Source: Parasphingorhabdus flavimaris
GTDB taxonomy: Bacteria; Pseudomonadota; Alphaproteobacteria; Sphingomonadales; Sphingomonadaceae
NCBI RefSeq assembly: GCF_013371215.1
Contig: NZ_JABWMH010000005.1
Span: 1 to 64,000, forward strand
Length of the DNA: 64,000 nt
Direction of reading: 5' to 3'
Below, one piece after another: positions 16,835 to 25,413 of the stretch. Position numbers and translations under genes: made by a program. Positions within the stretch are counted from its first letter, which is position 1, and each line of letters begins with the position of its first letter. The notes below the pieces were generated by a model. The model was given only the letters and a program-made list of their open reading frames with translations, searched no databases and was not told the origin of the DNA.

Positions 16835-17515
16835 ATGTTTCAGGCCTTCACCCGCTCCCTCGCCCAGCTTGGCGACCGCACCATATTGGCGATCCTGCTG
16901 AAGGTCATATTGCTGAGCCTCCTGTTGTTCGCGATTTTCGGGGTGGCGGCATATTTCGGGCTGGTTTGGCTATTTGCCTGGCTTGGCTGGAATGATGGCG
17001 GTTTTGCCGCCGCTGCTGCTGCCGCGATCATTGCCATACTGACCGGATTGTTGCTGTTCCGCATTGTCGCCATCTTTGTCCTCAATATCTTCTCGGATGA
17101 TATTGTCGACGCCGTTGAACGCCGATATTATCCGGATCGGGCAGAGACTGCGAAACCGCCGGGCTATGTGCTCGGCATCAAAATGGGATTTGCTTCCGCT
17201 GGCCGCGCGCTCGGCTACAATATTCTCGCCGCGCCGCTCTACGCGGTGCTTCTTGTCACCGGTATCGGCGCGCCGATCGCCTTTTTCGCGGTCAACGCGA
17301 TCTTGCTGGGGCGCGATCTTCAGGATATGGTTGCGGCTCGCCACTTCCCCGACTTTCAGAATCCCGACCGATCCTGGGCCTTGGGGAAAGTCGAGCGCTT
17401 CATCCTCGGATTGATCGCTGCACTGTTGCTCGCAATACCTTTCGTCAATTTCCTTGCGCCGCTTTTGGGAGCCGCTATGGCTACCCATCTGGTGCATCGG
17501 AAGAAGGAAAAATGA
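16835..17515 (+). CDS. EI24-domain membrane protein (CysZ-like)
   Basis: A 226-residue protein with about four to five hydrophobic segments, including a long one at LLKVILLSLLLFAIFG (about 21-36) and an Ala-rich one around 52-80. The domain resembles the EI24/CysZ family, in which CysZ is a sulfate permease; most alphaproteobacterial members are uncharacterised. No sulfate-assimilation genes adjoin it, so a transport role is only suggested. It ends in a basic HRKKEK tail. Four bases overlap the following lipoprotein start (ATGA), implying co-expression. Confidence 0.8.
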   Translation: MFQAFTRSLAQLGDRTILAILLKVILLSLLLFAIFGVAAYFGLVWLFAWLGWNDGGFAAAAAAAIIAILTGLLLFRIVAIFVLNIFSDDIVDAVERRYYPDRAETAKPPGYVLGIKMGFASAGRALGYNILAAPLYAVLLVTGIGAPIAFFAVNAILLGRDLQDMVAARHFPDFQNPDRSWALGKVERFILGLIAALLLAIPFVNFLAPLLGAAMATHLVHRKKEK

Positions 17516-17886
17516 TCCGCATGAATGCCAAATTCCTGATATTGCTCAGCCTGCCCGCTCTGGCCGCCTGTGCTTCCACGACGACCTCCCGAAACACCAG
17601 CCTGCCGGCAGCACCGGCTTCTCCGCTCCAGTCCGTAACCGGCCTGGATATCGTCATGGGCAAGTCATCGGGTCAGCTGATCCGCTTGTTCGGCGATCCC
17701 CAGCTGGATATTTCCGAACCGCCGGCCCGCAAGCTCCAGTTCGCCAGCGGCGCATGCATCCTCGATGCATATCTCTATCCGCCCAAAGACGGCGGCGAGG
17801 GTCGGGTCACCCATATTGATGCTCGCCGGAGCGATGGCGCTGCAGTTGACCGGGTCAGTTGCGTCAATGCCCTAAGGTTGCGCTAG
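17512..17886 (+). CDS. small lipoprotein of unknown function
   Basis: A 124-residue protein with a lipoprotein signal: a hydrophobic stretch [12 protein letters not shown] whose lipobox LAAC places the acylated Cys near residue 20. A Pro/Ala-rich linker follows, then a compact domain starting [20 protein letters not shown]. That GKS..QL...FG-P pattern recalls small BamE/OmlA-type folds, but homology is not established. Cysteines in FASGACIL and RVSCVN may form a periplasmic disulfide. ATG 17512 overlaps the EI24 stop; ATG 17521 is an alternative. Its 3' end overlaps queG by 15 bases on the opposite strand. Confidence 0.75.
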   Translation: MIRMNAKFLILLSLPALAACASTTTSRNTSLPAAPASPLQSVTGLDIVMGKSSGQLIRLFGDPQLDISEPPARKLQFASGACILDAYLYPPKDGGEGRVTHIDARRSDGAAVDRVSCVNALRLR

Positions 17887-18927
17887 CGCCAGCTGGTCAA
17901 GCGCCCAGCCGGCCGCCTCCCGTACCGCATCGTCACCATCGTTCAGGAGCGCCTGAACCGGCTCGACCAATGCTGCATCTCCGCTATTACCCGCGGCAAT
18001 GAGCGCATTGCGCACCATCCGGTCGCGGCCGGAGCGTTTGATCGGCGATCCTGAAAAAACCCGGCGAAAACTGGCATCGTCGAGCGCCAGCAGATCAGCC
18101 AGGGCTGGAGCAGCCAGTTCCGCCCGTGGCAGAAAGGCCTTGTTGGCGGCTCCCGCTCGGGCGAATTTGTTCCACGGACAGACCGCCAGACAATCATCAC
18201 AGCCATAGATATGATTACCCATCGCCTTGCGATACTGGTGCGGGATCGGCCCTTTGTGCTCGATCGTCAGATAGGAAATACAGGCCCTTGCATCGAGCTG
18301 ATAGGGAGCAGGAAAAGCGCCCGTCGGACAAATATCCTGACAGGCCGAGCAGCTGCCGCAACTGTCTTTGCCCGGCTTCGAAGCTTCGAGTTCGAGAGTG
18401 GTATAAATTGCGCCCAGAAACAGCCAGCTGCCATGTTCGCGGCTGACAATATTGGTATGCTTGCCCTGCCACCCGATGCCGGCAGCCTCTGCCAGCGGTT
18501 TTTCCATCACCGGCGCGGTATCGACAAAGACCTTCACTTCACAGTCCGCTTGCTCGATCAGCCAGCGTGCGGTCCGCTTGAGCGCGCCTTTCACGACATC
18601 ATGATAATCCTTGCCCTGCGCATAGACCGAAATGCGGCCGTGATCGGAAATATCTTCCAGCGCGAATGGATCCGTGCCCGGCGCATAGCTCATGCCCAGC
18701 ATGATGATTGAACGGACATCAGGCCACAAACGGGTCGGGTCTGACCGTTCGTCAGCGCGGCTCTCCATCCAGATCATGTCGGCATGACCGCCTTCCGCAA
18801 GCCACTGTTTCAGACGCTGCCGCGTTATCGGTGCCAACCGGCCAGGAGCAATGCCGACCGCAGCAAAACCCTCTTCTCTGGCCCTTTTTTCAAGTGCTTT
18901 GTCTGCTGTTAACTTGTCATTCGGCAT
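17872..18927 (-). CDS. queG: epoxyqueuosine reductase
   Basis: A 351-residue enzyme for the last step of queuosine synthesis, reducing epoxyqueuosine in tRNA using cobalamin and two [4Fe-4S] clusters. The clusters are bound by [16 protein letters not shown] (about residues 188-203) and by [14 protein letters not shown] (about 240-253). The N-terminal cobalamin-binding part includes MLGMSYAPG. The C-terminus carries a short HEAT-like repeat tail ([20 protein letters not shown]) that contacts tRNA in structures of the family. Cytosolic. Confidence 0.95.
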   Translation of the reverse strand: MPNDKLTADKALEKRAREEGFAAVGIAPGRLAPITRQRLKQWLAEGGHADMIWMESRADERSDPTRLWPDVRSIIMLGMSYAPGTDPFALEDISDHGRISVYAQGKDYHDVVKGALKRTARWLIEQADCEVKVFVDTAPVMEKPLAEAAGIGWQGKHTNIVSREHGSWLFLGAIYTTLELEASKPGKDSCGSCSACQDICPTGAFPAPYQLDARACISYLTIEHKGPIPHQYRKAMGNHIYGCDDCLAVCPWNKFARAGAANKAFLPRAELAAPALADLLALDDASFRRVFSGSPIKRSGRDRMVRNALIAAGNSGDAALVEPVQALLNDGDDAVREAAGWALDQLALAQP

Positions 18928-18971
18928 AGACTTTCCCTATCAAGCACTGTCGACAGATATGAAAGCCGTAA

Positions 18972-19934
18972 ATGCACGCGCCACATTCTCAATATGCCAT
19001 CGAAGCTCGCAATATCGTCAAGAGATTTGATGGCGAAGCCGCTGTCGACGGCATTGATCTGACGATCAGAAAAGGCAGTATTTTCGGGATATTGGGACCC
19101 AATGGAGCGGGCAAGACTACGACCTTGCGGATGCTCCTCGGGATCATCGACCCCGACGAGGGCGAGCGCTTCCTGCTCGGATCGCCGGAGCCGATTTCCA
19201 TGGCCCATCAGGTCGGCTATCTGCCAGAAGAGCGCGGCCTTTACCAATCAATGAAAGCCTTTGACGCGATCGCCTTCATGGGCGCGCTACGCGGATTGCC
19301 GCTGGCAGAAGGCCGCAAGCGCGGTCGGGCGATGATGGAAGACCATGGTCTTGGCGATGCCGCCGACAAGCAGATCCGCCAGCTGTCCAAGGGCATGGCG
19401 CAAACGGTTCAATTGCTCGGCACATTGGTGCACGACCCCGATCTGATCATCCTTGACGAACCATTTTCCGGTCTCGACGCGCTCAATCAGGGCAAGCTGG
19501 AACGGCTGATCCGGGCCCAGGCCGACAAAGGCGTCACGATCATTTTCTCGACTCATGTCATCGCTCATGCCGAACGCTTGTGCGAGGAAATCGCGATCAT
19601 TGCCGATGGCAAAATTTCCTTCAAAGGCAAGGTTTCGACCGCGCGCGACCGGCTGCGGCCGCAGGTGCATCTCGAGACCCGCAATCTCGACGGCCCCTGG
19701 CGCACGGCGATCCCCGCAGAATGCAAACCGCTGGGACATAATTGGCATTTCACCTTGCCGGAAAGCGGTGTCGAACCCTTGCTCCATGCACTGGTCGAAG
19801 GCGGCGCCGGGATTGAATCGCTTTCGATAGAACGCCCCGGCCTGCACGATGCCTTTGTCCAGATCGCCGGTGACGCGGCTGCCCGGAAAATGGAGGCCGA
19901 TGCCGGGAACAACAACGGGGATGAAACCGCATGA
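18972..19934 (+). CDS. ABC transporter ATP-binding protein (NatA-like, ABC-2 type)
   Basis: A 320-residue ATPase subunit. Walker A is GPNGAGKTTT (about 42-51), the signature is LSKGMAQ (about 137-143), Walker B is LIILDEPFSGLD (about 157-168), and the H-loop His is in STHVIAHAE. A C-terminal extension of about 100 residues after the core is typical of NatA/DrrA-like exporter ATPases. The stop overlaps the permease ATG by four bases. The pair should form a homodimeric or heterodimeric exporter; the substrate (Na+, drug or lipid) is not deducible. Confidence 0.92.
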   Translation: MHAPHSQYAIEARNIVKRFDGEAAVDGIDLTIRKGSIFGILGPNGAGKTTTLRMLLGIIDPDEGERFLLGSPEPISMAHQVGYLPEERGLYQSMKAFDAIAFMGALRGLPLAEGRKRGRAMMEDHGLGDAADKQIRQLSKGMAQTVQLLGTLVHDPDLIILDEPFSGLDALNQGKLERLIRAQADKGVTIIFSTHVIAHAERLCEEIAIIADGKISFKGKVSTARDRLRPQVHLETRNLDGPWRTAIPAECKPLGHNWHFTLPESGVEPLLHALVEGGAGIESLSIERPGLHDAFVQIAGDAAARKMEADAGNNNGDETA

Positions 19935-21130
19935 TCGAAACCATCCGCGCTGCCTTTGTCATCGCCCGCCGCGATTTCGCCGCGATCATATTTTCCAAAT
20001 CTTTCTTTTTCTTTTTGCTGGGGCCGCTGTTTCCACTGGGAATCGGCATTGCCGCTGGCGGGCTTGGGTCGCAGGTTTCCCGGGACATTGATAATCCCGT
20101 CATCGGTATAGCCCTGAGTCCAGCAGAAACAGAAATGTTGCTAGCGGCGCGCACGCGGCTATCCGGCAGCCTTGGCTCCCAATCCTTACCCGATATGGTG
20201 GTTTTGGAAGATTTTTCAGGGGAAGAAGCCGACATCCTTGCGAAACTCGATAGCGAGAAATCGCTGAATGCGATCCTCTCCGGATCACTGGCCAAGCCAG
20301 TCCTGACCGGCTCGAAGCGGGACGTCGACAAGTGGCGCGGCAAGATTACGCTGCTCGTGGAGACCGCTTCGTCGCAGCTCGCCGAGGTGGAAATCGAGAC
20401 AAGACTTGTCGGGCAGACCGGTAGCTCGAGCGAGCGCGGTCAGTTGCTGACGGCCCAGGCCGGCCAGGCGATCCTGATCCTGCTGACGATGATCCTCGCC
20501 GGCATGGTGCTGTCCAACCTCGTCGAGGAGAAGACCAACAAGATCATCGAAATTCTTGCCGCAGCCATCCCGATGGACGCGATATTCCTCGGCAAGCTTT
20601 TCGCGATGCTGGGCATGGCCCTCGTCGGAATAGCAGTATGGAGTACAGTCGGCTTTTCGATTGCTCTTCTGGTCGGCGGAAACTGGGCTGCCCTGCCTTC
20701 GCCTGCAGTCGGCTGGCCACTGTTCGGCCTGCTGATGATATTATATTTCTCAATGGCCTATCTCCTGCTGGGCTCGCTATTTCTCGGAATCGGCGCAATG
20801 GCGACCACCGTTCGCGAGGTACAGACACTCTCGATGCCGGTCACCATGGGTCAATTGCTGGTCTTTTTTCTCGCTTATTCCTCGATCACCAAATTGGGCG
20901 ACCCAGCGGAATGGCTTGCGGTCCTCTTCCCGTTCAGTTCGCCGTTCGCGATGATCGCGCGTGCGGCCCAGATGGACAATATCTGGCAACACGGGCTGGC
21001 GCTGGTCTGGCAGGGGATCTTCACCATGATCATCATCCGCTTTTCGGTCATGCTTTTCCGCCGCAACGTGATGAAGTCCGGACAGGCCGCGCGAAAAAAG
21101 AGCCTGCTTGCCAGAGTCACCGGTAAATAA
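19931..21130 (+). CDS. ABC-2 type transporter permease (NatB-like)
   Basis: A 399-residue membrane subunit. One helix lies near the N-terminus (IFSKSFFFFLLGPLFPLGIG, about 18-37), then a soluble extracytoplasmic domain of about 150 residues. About five helices form the C-terminal half, including the NLVEEKTNKIIEIL motif (about 196-209) of the NatB/ABC-2 family, where the coupling helix meets the ATPase. The large periplasmic domain resembles NatB rather than short ABC-2 permeases. It is co-transcribed with the preceding ATPase gene. Confidence 0.9.
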   Translation: MIETIRAAFVIARRDFAAIIFSKSFFFFLLGPLFPLGIGIAAGGLGSQVSRDIDNPVIGIALSPAETEMLLAARTRLSGSLGSQSLPDMVVLEDFSGEEADILAKLDSEKSLNAILSGSLAKPVLTGSKRDVDKWRGKITLLVETASSQLAEVEIETRLVGQTGSSSERGQLLTAQAGQAILILLTMILAGMVLSNLVEEKTNKIIEILAAAIPMDAIFLGKLFAMLGMALVGIAVWSTVGFSIALLVGGNWAALPSPAVGWPLFGLLMILYFSMAYLLLGSLFLGIGAMATTVREVQTLSMPVTMGQLLVFFLAYSSITKLGDPAEWLAVLFPFSSPFAMIARAAQMDNIWQHGLALVWQGIFTMIIIRFSVMLFRRNVMKSGQAARKKSLLARVTGK

Positions 21131-21161
21131 TCTCCGGATTCAGGACATTTGCCGAAAAGGC

Positions 21162-21179
21162 ATTGACATTACTGTCAAT
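21162..21179. promoter_or_regulatory. TetR-type palindromic operator overlapping a -35 box
   Basis: ATTGACA-TTAC-TGTCAAT is a perfect 7-bp inverted repeat with a 4-base spacer. TTGACA (21163-21168) is also a consensus -35 hexamer; a possible GACTAA -10 lies about 18 bases further on. The P450 start codon is 67 bases downstream. A repressor bound here would block the promoter. The TTGACA-N4-TGTCAA layout fits TetR-family operators, but no tetR gene lies in the window, so the regulator is inferred. Confidence 0.55.
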
Positions 21180-21245
21180 AGAGGCAGACTAAACAAGTTT
21201 TGAAACGCAACCGATTGCTGATACAAGCAACGGCAGGAGAGACCA

Positions 21246-22562
21246 ATGGCATCCGTTCCACAAATCGACCTCGATAATCTTACCACGTCCCCCACCGCCG
21301 ACGAGGCTCTGGAAGAATGGTACAAGCGCAATCCCCCGGTCGCAGACAGCGAAGCCAATCCCTGGGACGTCAGCCGGGCTGAACTGTACAGCAAGGACTT
21401 GTGGCGCAAGCCTTTTGCCGAAATGCGGGCAACCGCGCCGATCAACAAGGTTGAGGGCGGTGTCCACGGAGATTTCTGGAACATCACCACCTACAAGCCT
21501 ATCCAGCATGTCGAGGCACTGCCGGACATCTATTCCTCCGATGTTTCCCATGGCGGCATCACCATTGCCGAGCCGGATTTCGACGACTCCGATTTTCAAC
21601 TGCCGATGTTCATCGCCATGGACCGGCCCAAACATACCGGTCAGCGCCGCACGGTCGCCCCGGCTTTCACGCCAACCGAGATGAAACGGATGGAGGATGA
21701 AATCCGTCAACGCACGGGTGAAGTACTTGACAGCCTGCCTTGGGGTGAAAAATTTGATTGGGTAGACAAGGTTTCGATCGAACTCACTACTGGCATGCTT
21801 GCTATTCTTTTCGGCTTCCCATGGGAAGATCGCAGGCTGCTGACTTATTGGTCCGACTGGGCCGGCGATGTCGAACTGTCCTGCGCGGAAGATCTGACCG
21901 AGCAACGGCGGCATATTCTCTACGAAATGGGCGCCTATTTCACCAAGCTGTGGAATGAGCGGGTGGATGCGGAACCGACCCCTGACCTGATCTCGATGAT
22001 GATCCATTCCGAGCATATGCGCGACATGGATCCGATGGAATTCATGGGCAATCTGGTGCTGCTGATCGTCGGTGGCAATGACACGACCCGCAACACCATG
22101 TCGGGCGTCGCCTATGGTCTGGGCCAGTTTCCCGAGGAACGGGAAAAGCTGCAGCAGAACCCCGATCTCATTCCCAATGCGGTGCAGGAAATCATCCGCT
22201 GGCAAACACCGCTCGCCCACATGCGACGCACCGCGTTGGAAGATCACGACCTGTTCGGCAACCAGATCAAGAAGGGCGACAAGGTCGTCCTCTGGTATAT
22301 TTCCGCCAATCGCGACGAAGAAGTCTTTCCCGAAGCGGACAAGATCATTGTCGACCGCGACAATGCCAGACGCCATCTCGCATTCGGCTATGGCATCCAC
22401 CGCTGTGTCGGCGCCCGGCTTGCCGAAATGCAGATCAGGATATTGCTCGAAGAAATGCACAAACGCCGGATGCAGGTTAACCCAACCGGCAAACATCGCC
22501 GCGTTCATGCCTGCTTCGTTCACGGGTTCCGCGAACTGGAAGTCGAGCTCTCGAAATATTGA
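21246..22562 (+). CDS. cytochrome P450, CYP153-like alkane/fatty-acid hydroxylase
   Basis: A soluble bacterial P450 of 438 residues. The I-helix motif is GGNDTTRNTMSG (about 276-287), ExxR lies in VQEIIRW, and the haem loop FGYGIHRCVGARLAE carries the axial Cys at residue 387. The MFIAMDRPKH block and the GGNDTTRN wording are close to CYP153 enzymes, which hydroxylate alkanes or fatty acids at the terminal carbon. A ferredoxin and ferredoxin reductase are needed but none adjoins. Ribosome site GGCAGGAGAG precedes ATG 21246. Expression is probably inducible, given the palindrome upstream. Confidence 0.9.
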   Translation: MASVPQIDLDNLTTSPTADEALEEWYKRNPPVADSEANPWDVSRAELYSKDLWRKPFAEMRATAPINKVEGGVHGDFWNITTYKPIQHVEALPDIYSSDVSHGGITIAEPDFDDSDFQLPMFIAMDRPKHTGQRRTVAPAFTPTEMKRMEDEIRQRTGEVLDSLPWGEKFDWVDKVSIELTTGMLAILFGFPWEDRRLLTYWSDWAGDVELSCAEDLTEQRRHILYEMGAYFTKLWNERVDAEPTPDLISMMIHSEHMRDMDPMEFMGNLVLLIVGGNDTTRNTMSGVAYGLGQFPEEREKLQQNPDLIPNAVQEIIRWQTPLAHMRRTALEDHDLFGNQIKKGDKVVLWYISANRDEEVFPEADKIIVDRDNARRHLAFGYGIHRCVGARLAEMQIRILLEEMHKRRMQVNPTGKHRRVHACFVHGFRELEVELSKY

Positions 22563-22642
22563 TCAGCTTCCATTCAGGCATTTTTCTGTAACCAAAATGC
22601 TCCCTGTTGCGAATAGATCAGGGATGTTGAGAAGGATTGCAG

Positions 22643-23149
22643 ATGAAAACACTCGATCGGCGCACCGTCATATCCGGAACCCTAGTCGCTGCCGGTGCTT
22701 ATGGCGCGATCAGCCTCTCGGGCTTGTTCAACGACGCTAACGCCCGGCCCGGCGGAACGTTCAAGATCAATCGAACGCCCGAAGAATGGAAACGGCGGCT
22801 AGGCCCGGCCCGTTACCGAATTTTGCGGCAAGCCGGTACCGAACGCGCTTATTCGAGCCCGCTCAACAAGGAGAAACGCAAGGGCGTATTTGCCTGTGCC
22901 GGATGCAATCTCGCAGTCTATGGATCAGACGCGAAATATGACAGCGGGACCGGCTGGCCAAGCTTTTGGAAACCGATAGCCCCGGATCGGATCGGGACAT
23001 CGCGGGACCTGAAAATCGGTTATCCCCGCACCGAAGTTCATTGCGCGCGCTGTGGCGGACATCTCGGTCATATTTTCAATGATGGCCCCCGCCCGACCGG
23101 CAAGAGGCATTGTCTCAACGGACTCGCGCTCAAGTTTATCCCCGCTTAG
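22643..23149 (+). CDS. msrB: methionine-(R)-sulfoxide reductase with export signal
   Basis: A 168-residue MsrB. The start ATG 22643 follows GAAGGA by six bases. The N-terminus DRRTVISGTLVAAGAYGA looks like a twin-arginine signal, so the enzyme probably works in the periplasm. The zinc site is formed by CAGC and CARCGGHLGH; the catalytic Cys is in RHCLNGLALKF near the C-terminus; the substrate loop is GTGWPSFW. It reduces R-methionine sulfoxide in oxidised proteins. Exported MsrB forms are less common than cytosolic ones. No msrA or msrPQ is adjacent. Confidence 0.9.
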   Translation: MKTLDRRTVISGTLVAAGAYGAISLSGLFNDANARPGGTFKINRTPEEWKRRLGPARYRILRQAGTERAYSSPLNKEKRKGVFACAGCNLAVYGSDAKYDSGTGWPSFWKPIAPDRIGTSRDLKIGYPRTEVHCARCGGHLGHIFNDGPRPTGKRHCLNGLALKFIPA

Positions 23150-23158
23150 GTTCGACGA

Positions 23159-23548
23159 TCAGCTTTCCGGCGCTTCGACCTGCTGCCAGAATTCGAGCTT
23201 GATCCCGTCGCAATCGAGGATCCAGGCAAATTTGCCATAGCCTTCGTCAATCTGGCCGAGAATTTCGATGCCTTTGTCTTTGAGTTGCTCGACATAAGCG
23301 TCCAGATCGTCGACCCGGAGGTTGATCATGAACGAAGCCTCGCTCGGTTTCAGATAACCGCTGTCTTCGGCATAATGGCTGATCAGGCTGAACGGCCGGT
23401 CACTTTTGTCCTCCGCCCAGTTGAGCATCGGGCCATATTCTCCGTCCAGATTCAGAAATTCCTTATACCATTGACGTGTAGCCGCCGGGTCTTTCACCGT
23501 GTAAAAAACCCCTCCCAATCCGGTGACCGCTGCCATTCCATTCTCCAT
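23159..23548 (-). CDS. VOC-family (glyoxalase/bleomycin-resistance fold) protein
   Basis: A 129-residue vicinal-oxygen-chelate protein with paired beta-alpha-beta-beta-beta units. GGVFYTVKDPAATRQWYKEF opens the fold, and the second half has LRVDDLDAYVEQL and ILDCDGIKLEFWQQ, where the Glu in LEFWQQ is a usual metal ligand. Members are dioxygenases, isomerases or binding proteins; the substrate is unknown. The start may be ATG 23548 or the internal ATG four codons later. An AT-rich stretch upstream (23549-23592) probably holds its promoter. Confidence 0.85.
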   Translation of the reverse strand: MENGMAAVTGLGGVFYTVKDPAATRQWYKEFLNLDGEYGPMLNWAEDKSDRPFSLISHYAEDSGYLKPSEASFMINLRVDDLDAYVEQLKDKGIEILGQIDEGYGKFAWILDCDGIKLEFWQQVEAPES

Positions 23549-23592
23549 GGTTCTGATTTATTGCGACATTTTTATTTTTTACATAACAGCCT

Positions 23593-25413
23593 TTACATAG
23601 AGTTACTCAACTTTTTTGACCTTACCATCCAAATATCCAGATTGCTGTCCCGAATATGGACAGGCTTCAGCCAGTCCGGTTTTTGCCCGTCTACCAATTG
23701 TGCCCACAAGCCCTCCGGGTAGTTTTTCGCATATATGTTGAGTTCGGCTTCGTCGTAGCAGGCGACGATATAACGGATCGAATGCGCGTCCAGTATCCGG
23801 CGGGCCTCCTCGGGAGCCGATGTGAAAACCCTGATCTGATCAGCCATCGCCCTGTCGTTTCGATGGTGGCTTGTCGCGAGCACATTATGCGGAGTCAGCA
23901 GCAATATCCGCGGTCCGAAATTGAATGGAGCGACGATATTGGACTGCGGCAAACCATTGAGCCGTTCAAGTGAATCACCGTCACGGCACCCAGCGCCTTC
24001 GACCTTCCCGTCGCTCGTCTTGTCCTCTCCGGAGACTGCGTTGACGACAGCGATGGCGAGCGGCCCGGGCATGATCAGAAACACGACCGCCGCGGTTGCG
24101 AATATACGGGGCAGCGGACGTTTGACACCGCGTGCCTTTACAAATGCCTGATGCACGGCCCAAACCATGAGCGGTACGGCAAAGGCGGCGGCAACAGCGG
24201 TGGCGCGCTGTACAAACACCGAGAGCAGCAATGCCCAGAGAAACGCATAGCCGAGGATAAACAATTTCCCGCGATCAATTTGTTCAGGTTGCGACCGCAC
24301 GATATAAATCAGACTGCCCAAACCGACAACGATCGCGCCGCCGAGCAATCCAACCATCGTCTTCCATTTCTGATACCAGATCGGCAAGCCTTCGAGGACA
24401 TTGACCAGCCAATATTCGCGGACCAATGGATCGAGCGTATTGAATGCACCGCCCATGCACTGTGGAGCAAAAGCGTGGAGAACGGCCAGTCCGGCTACGG
24501 CGGCGACGGCGAGGCCGCCGGTCCGCACGGCCATATTGGCCGGGAGATATCTGATCGCCGGCAAAATGATCGCGGCAGCAGTGGTGCAGGCCCATAAATG
24601 CGCCGGAGAAATCGCGTCACAATAGTTGATTGCGCTGTCGAAGCTGCCCTGTGCGCCAAAATATAGCAGAAAACTGAATATCAGGAAGGACAAGAGCGTC
24701 CAGAACAGCCGAACTCCTTCTTCCGTCTGGAAGACCCATCGCCAGACCAGCAGCACGACAAATGCCGCCGACAGCGGCAATCCCTCCAGCGAAATCGAGA
24801 GCCAAAGCGCCAGGGCTGCACCCAGTGCAATTCCTGCCTTGCGATTGTCCGGCCAGAACATCGTCCACATTGCCGTCAGCGCAAGCACGATCTGCCAGCC
24901 ATGGTGATCCACGCGCATCGGCCGAATCTGGGCAAGAATAGGGACCGCGGTCGCCAGAAGCGCAGCGGCCAGAAGCGCGAGATTGCGATCGAAAACCTCC
25001 TCGGTGATTTTCGTGACCAGCCACATCGTGATGCCCAGAGTGACCAATGGCACGACGACCATCGCCGCGATTTCCGCGTTCGTCACACCTAGCAGTGGCT
25101 TGAGCAACAGGAACACCGATGCCAGCGGCAGTTCGATCCAGCGCGGCCAGTGCATCGGCTGGCTGTCCGGCGCGCCGATGCGATATTGTGTGGTGTCGAA
25201 CCAGCTCTGTCCGCTCAGCCAGTCCCGTAGTTGAACCATGCGAAGCTGATCGTCCGGATCCCAGCCGATACCCGTAATGATTTGGCTGTAGGTCACGGAT
25301 ATGAGTACCGCACAGACCGCGAGCCAGATCAGCAATAGTGGGATGTTACCGCGTAAACGTTCCAACAGATTTACCCCTCGGGCTGTGAGCCTTTGGCCTT
25401 CAGGTAAAGCCAC
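23593..25413 (-). CDS. large polytopic membrane protein, GT-C glycosyltransferase-like
   Basis: A 606-residue protein with about 11-13 predicted helices and a C-terminal soluble domain (about 480-606). The first periplasmic loop has ITGIGWDPDDQLRM (about 47-60) with an acidic DPDD cluster, and a later loop has PMRVDHHGWQ. Acidic residues in the first loop followed by a second His/Asp-containing loop resemble GT-C enzymes such as STT3/PglB and ArnT. A transferase using a polyprenyl-linked sugar is plausible but unproven. The likely start GTG 25413 lies 43 bases inside the upstream gene, an unusually long overlap. It is last of four co-directional genes that look like a surface modification cassette. 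Confidence 0.65.
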   Translation of the reverse strand: MALPEGQRLTARGVNLLERLRGNIPLLLIWLAVCAVLISVTYSQIITGIGWDPDDQLRMVQLRDWLSGQSWFDTTQYRIGAPDSQPMHWPRWIELPLASVFLLLKPLLGVTNAEIAAMVVVPLVTLGITMWLVTKITEEVFDRNLALLAAALLATAVPILAQIRPMRVDHHGWQIVLALTAMWTMFWPDNRKAGIALGAALALWLSISLEGLPLSAAFVVLLVWRWVFQTEEGVRLFWTLLSFLIFSFLLYFGAQGSFDSAINYCDAISPAHLWACTTAAAIILPAIRYLPANMAVRTGGLAVAAVAGLAVLHAFAPQCMGGAFNTLDPLVREYWLVNVLEGLPIWYQKWKTMVGLLGGAIVVGLGSLIYIVRSQPEQIDRGKLFILGYAFLWALLLSVFVQRATAVAAAFAVPLMVWAVHQAFVKARGVKRPLPRIFATAAVVFLIMPGPLAIAVVNAVSGEDKTSDGKVEGAGCRDGDSLERLNGLPQSNIVAPFNFGPRILLLTPHNVLATSHHRNDRAMADQIRVFTSAPEEARRILDAHSIRYIVACYDEAELNIYAKNYPEGLWAQLVDGQKPDWLKPVHIRDSNLDIWMVRSKKLSNSM

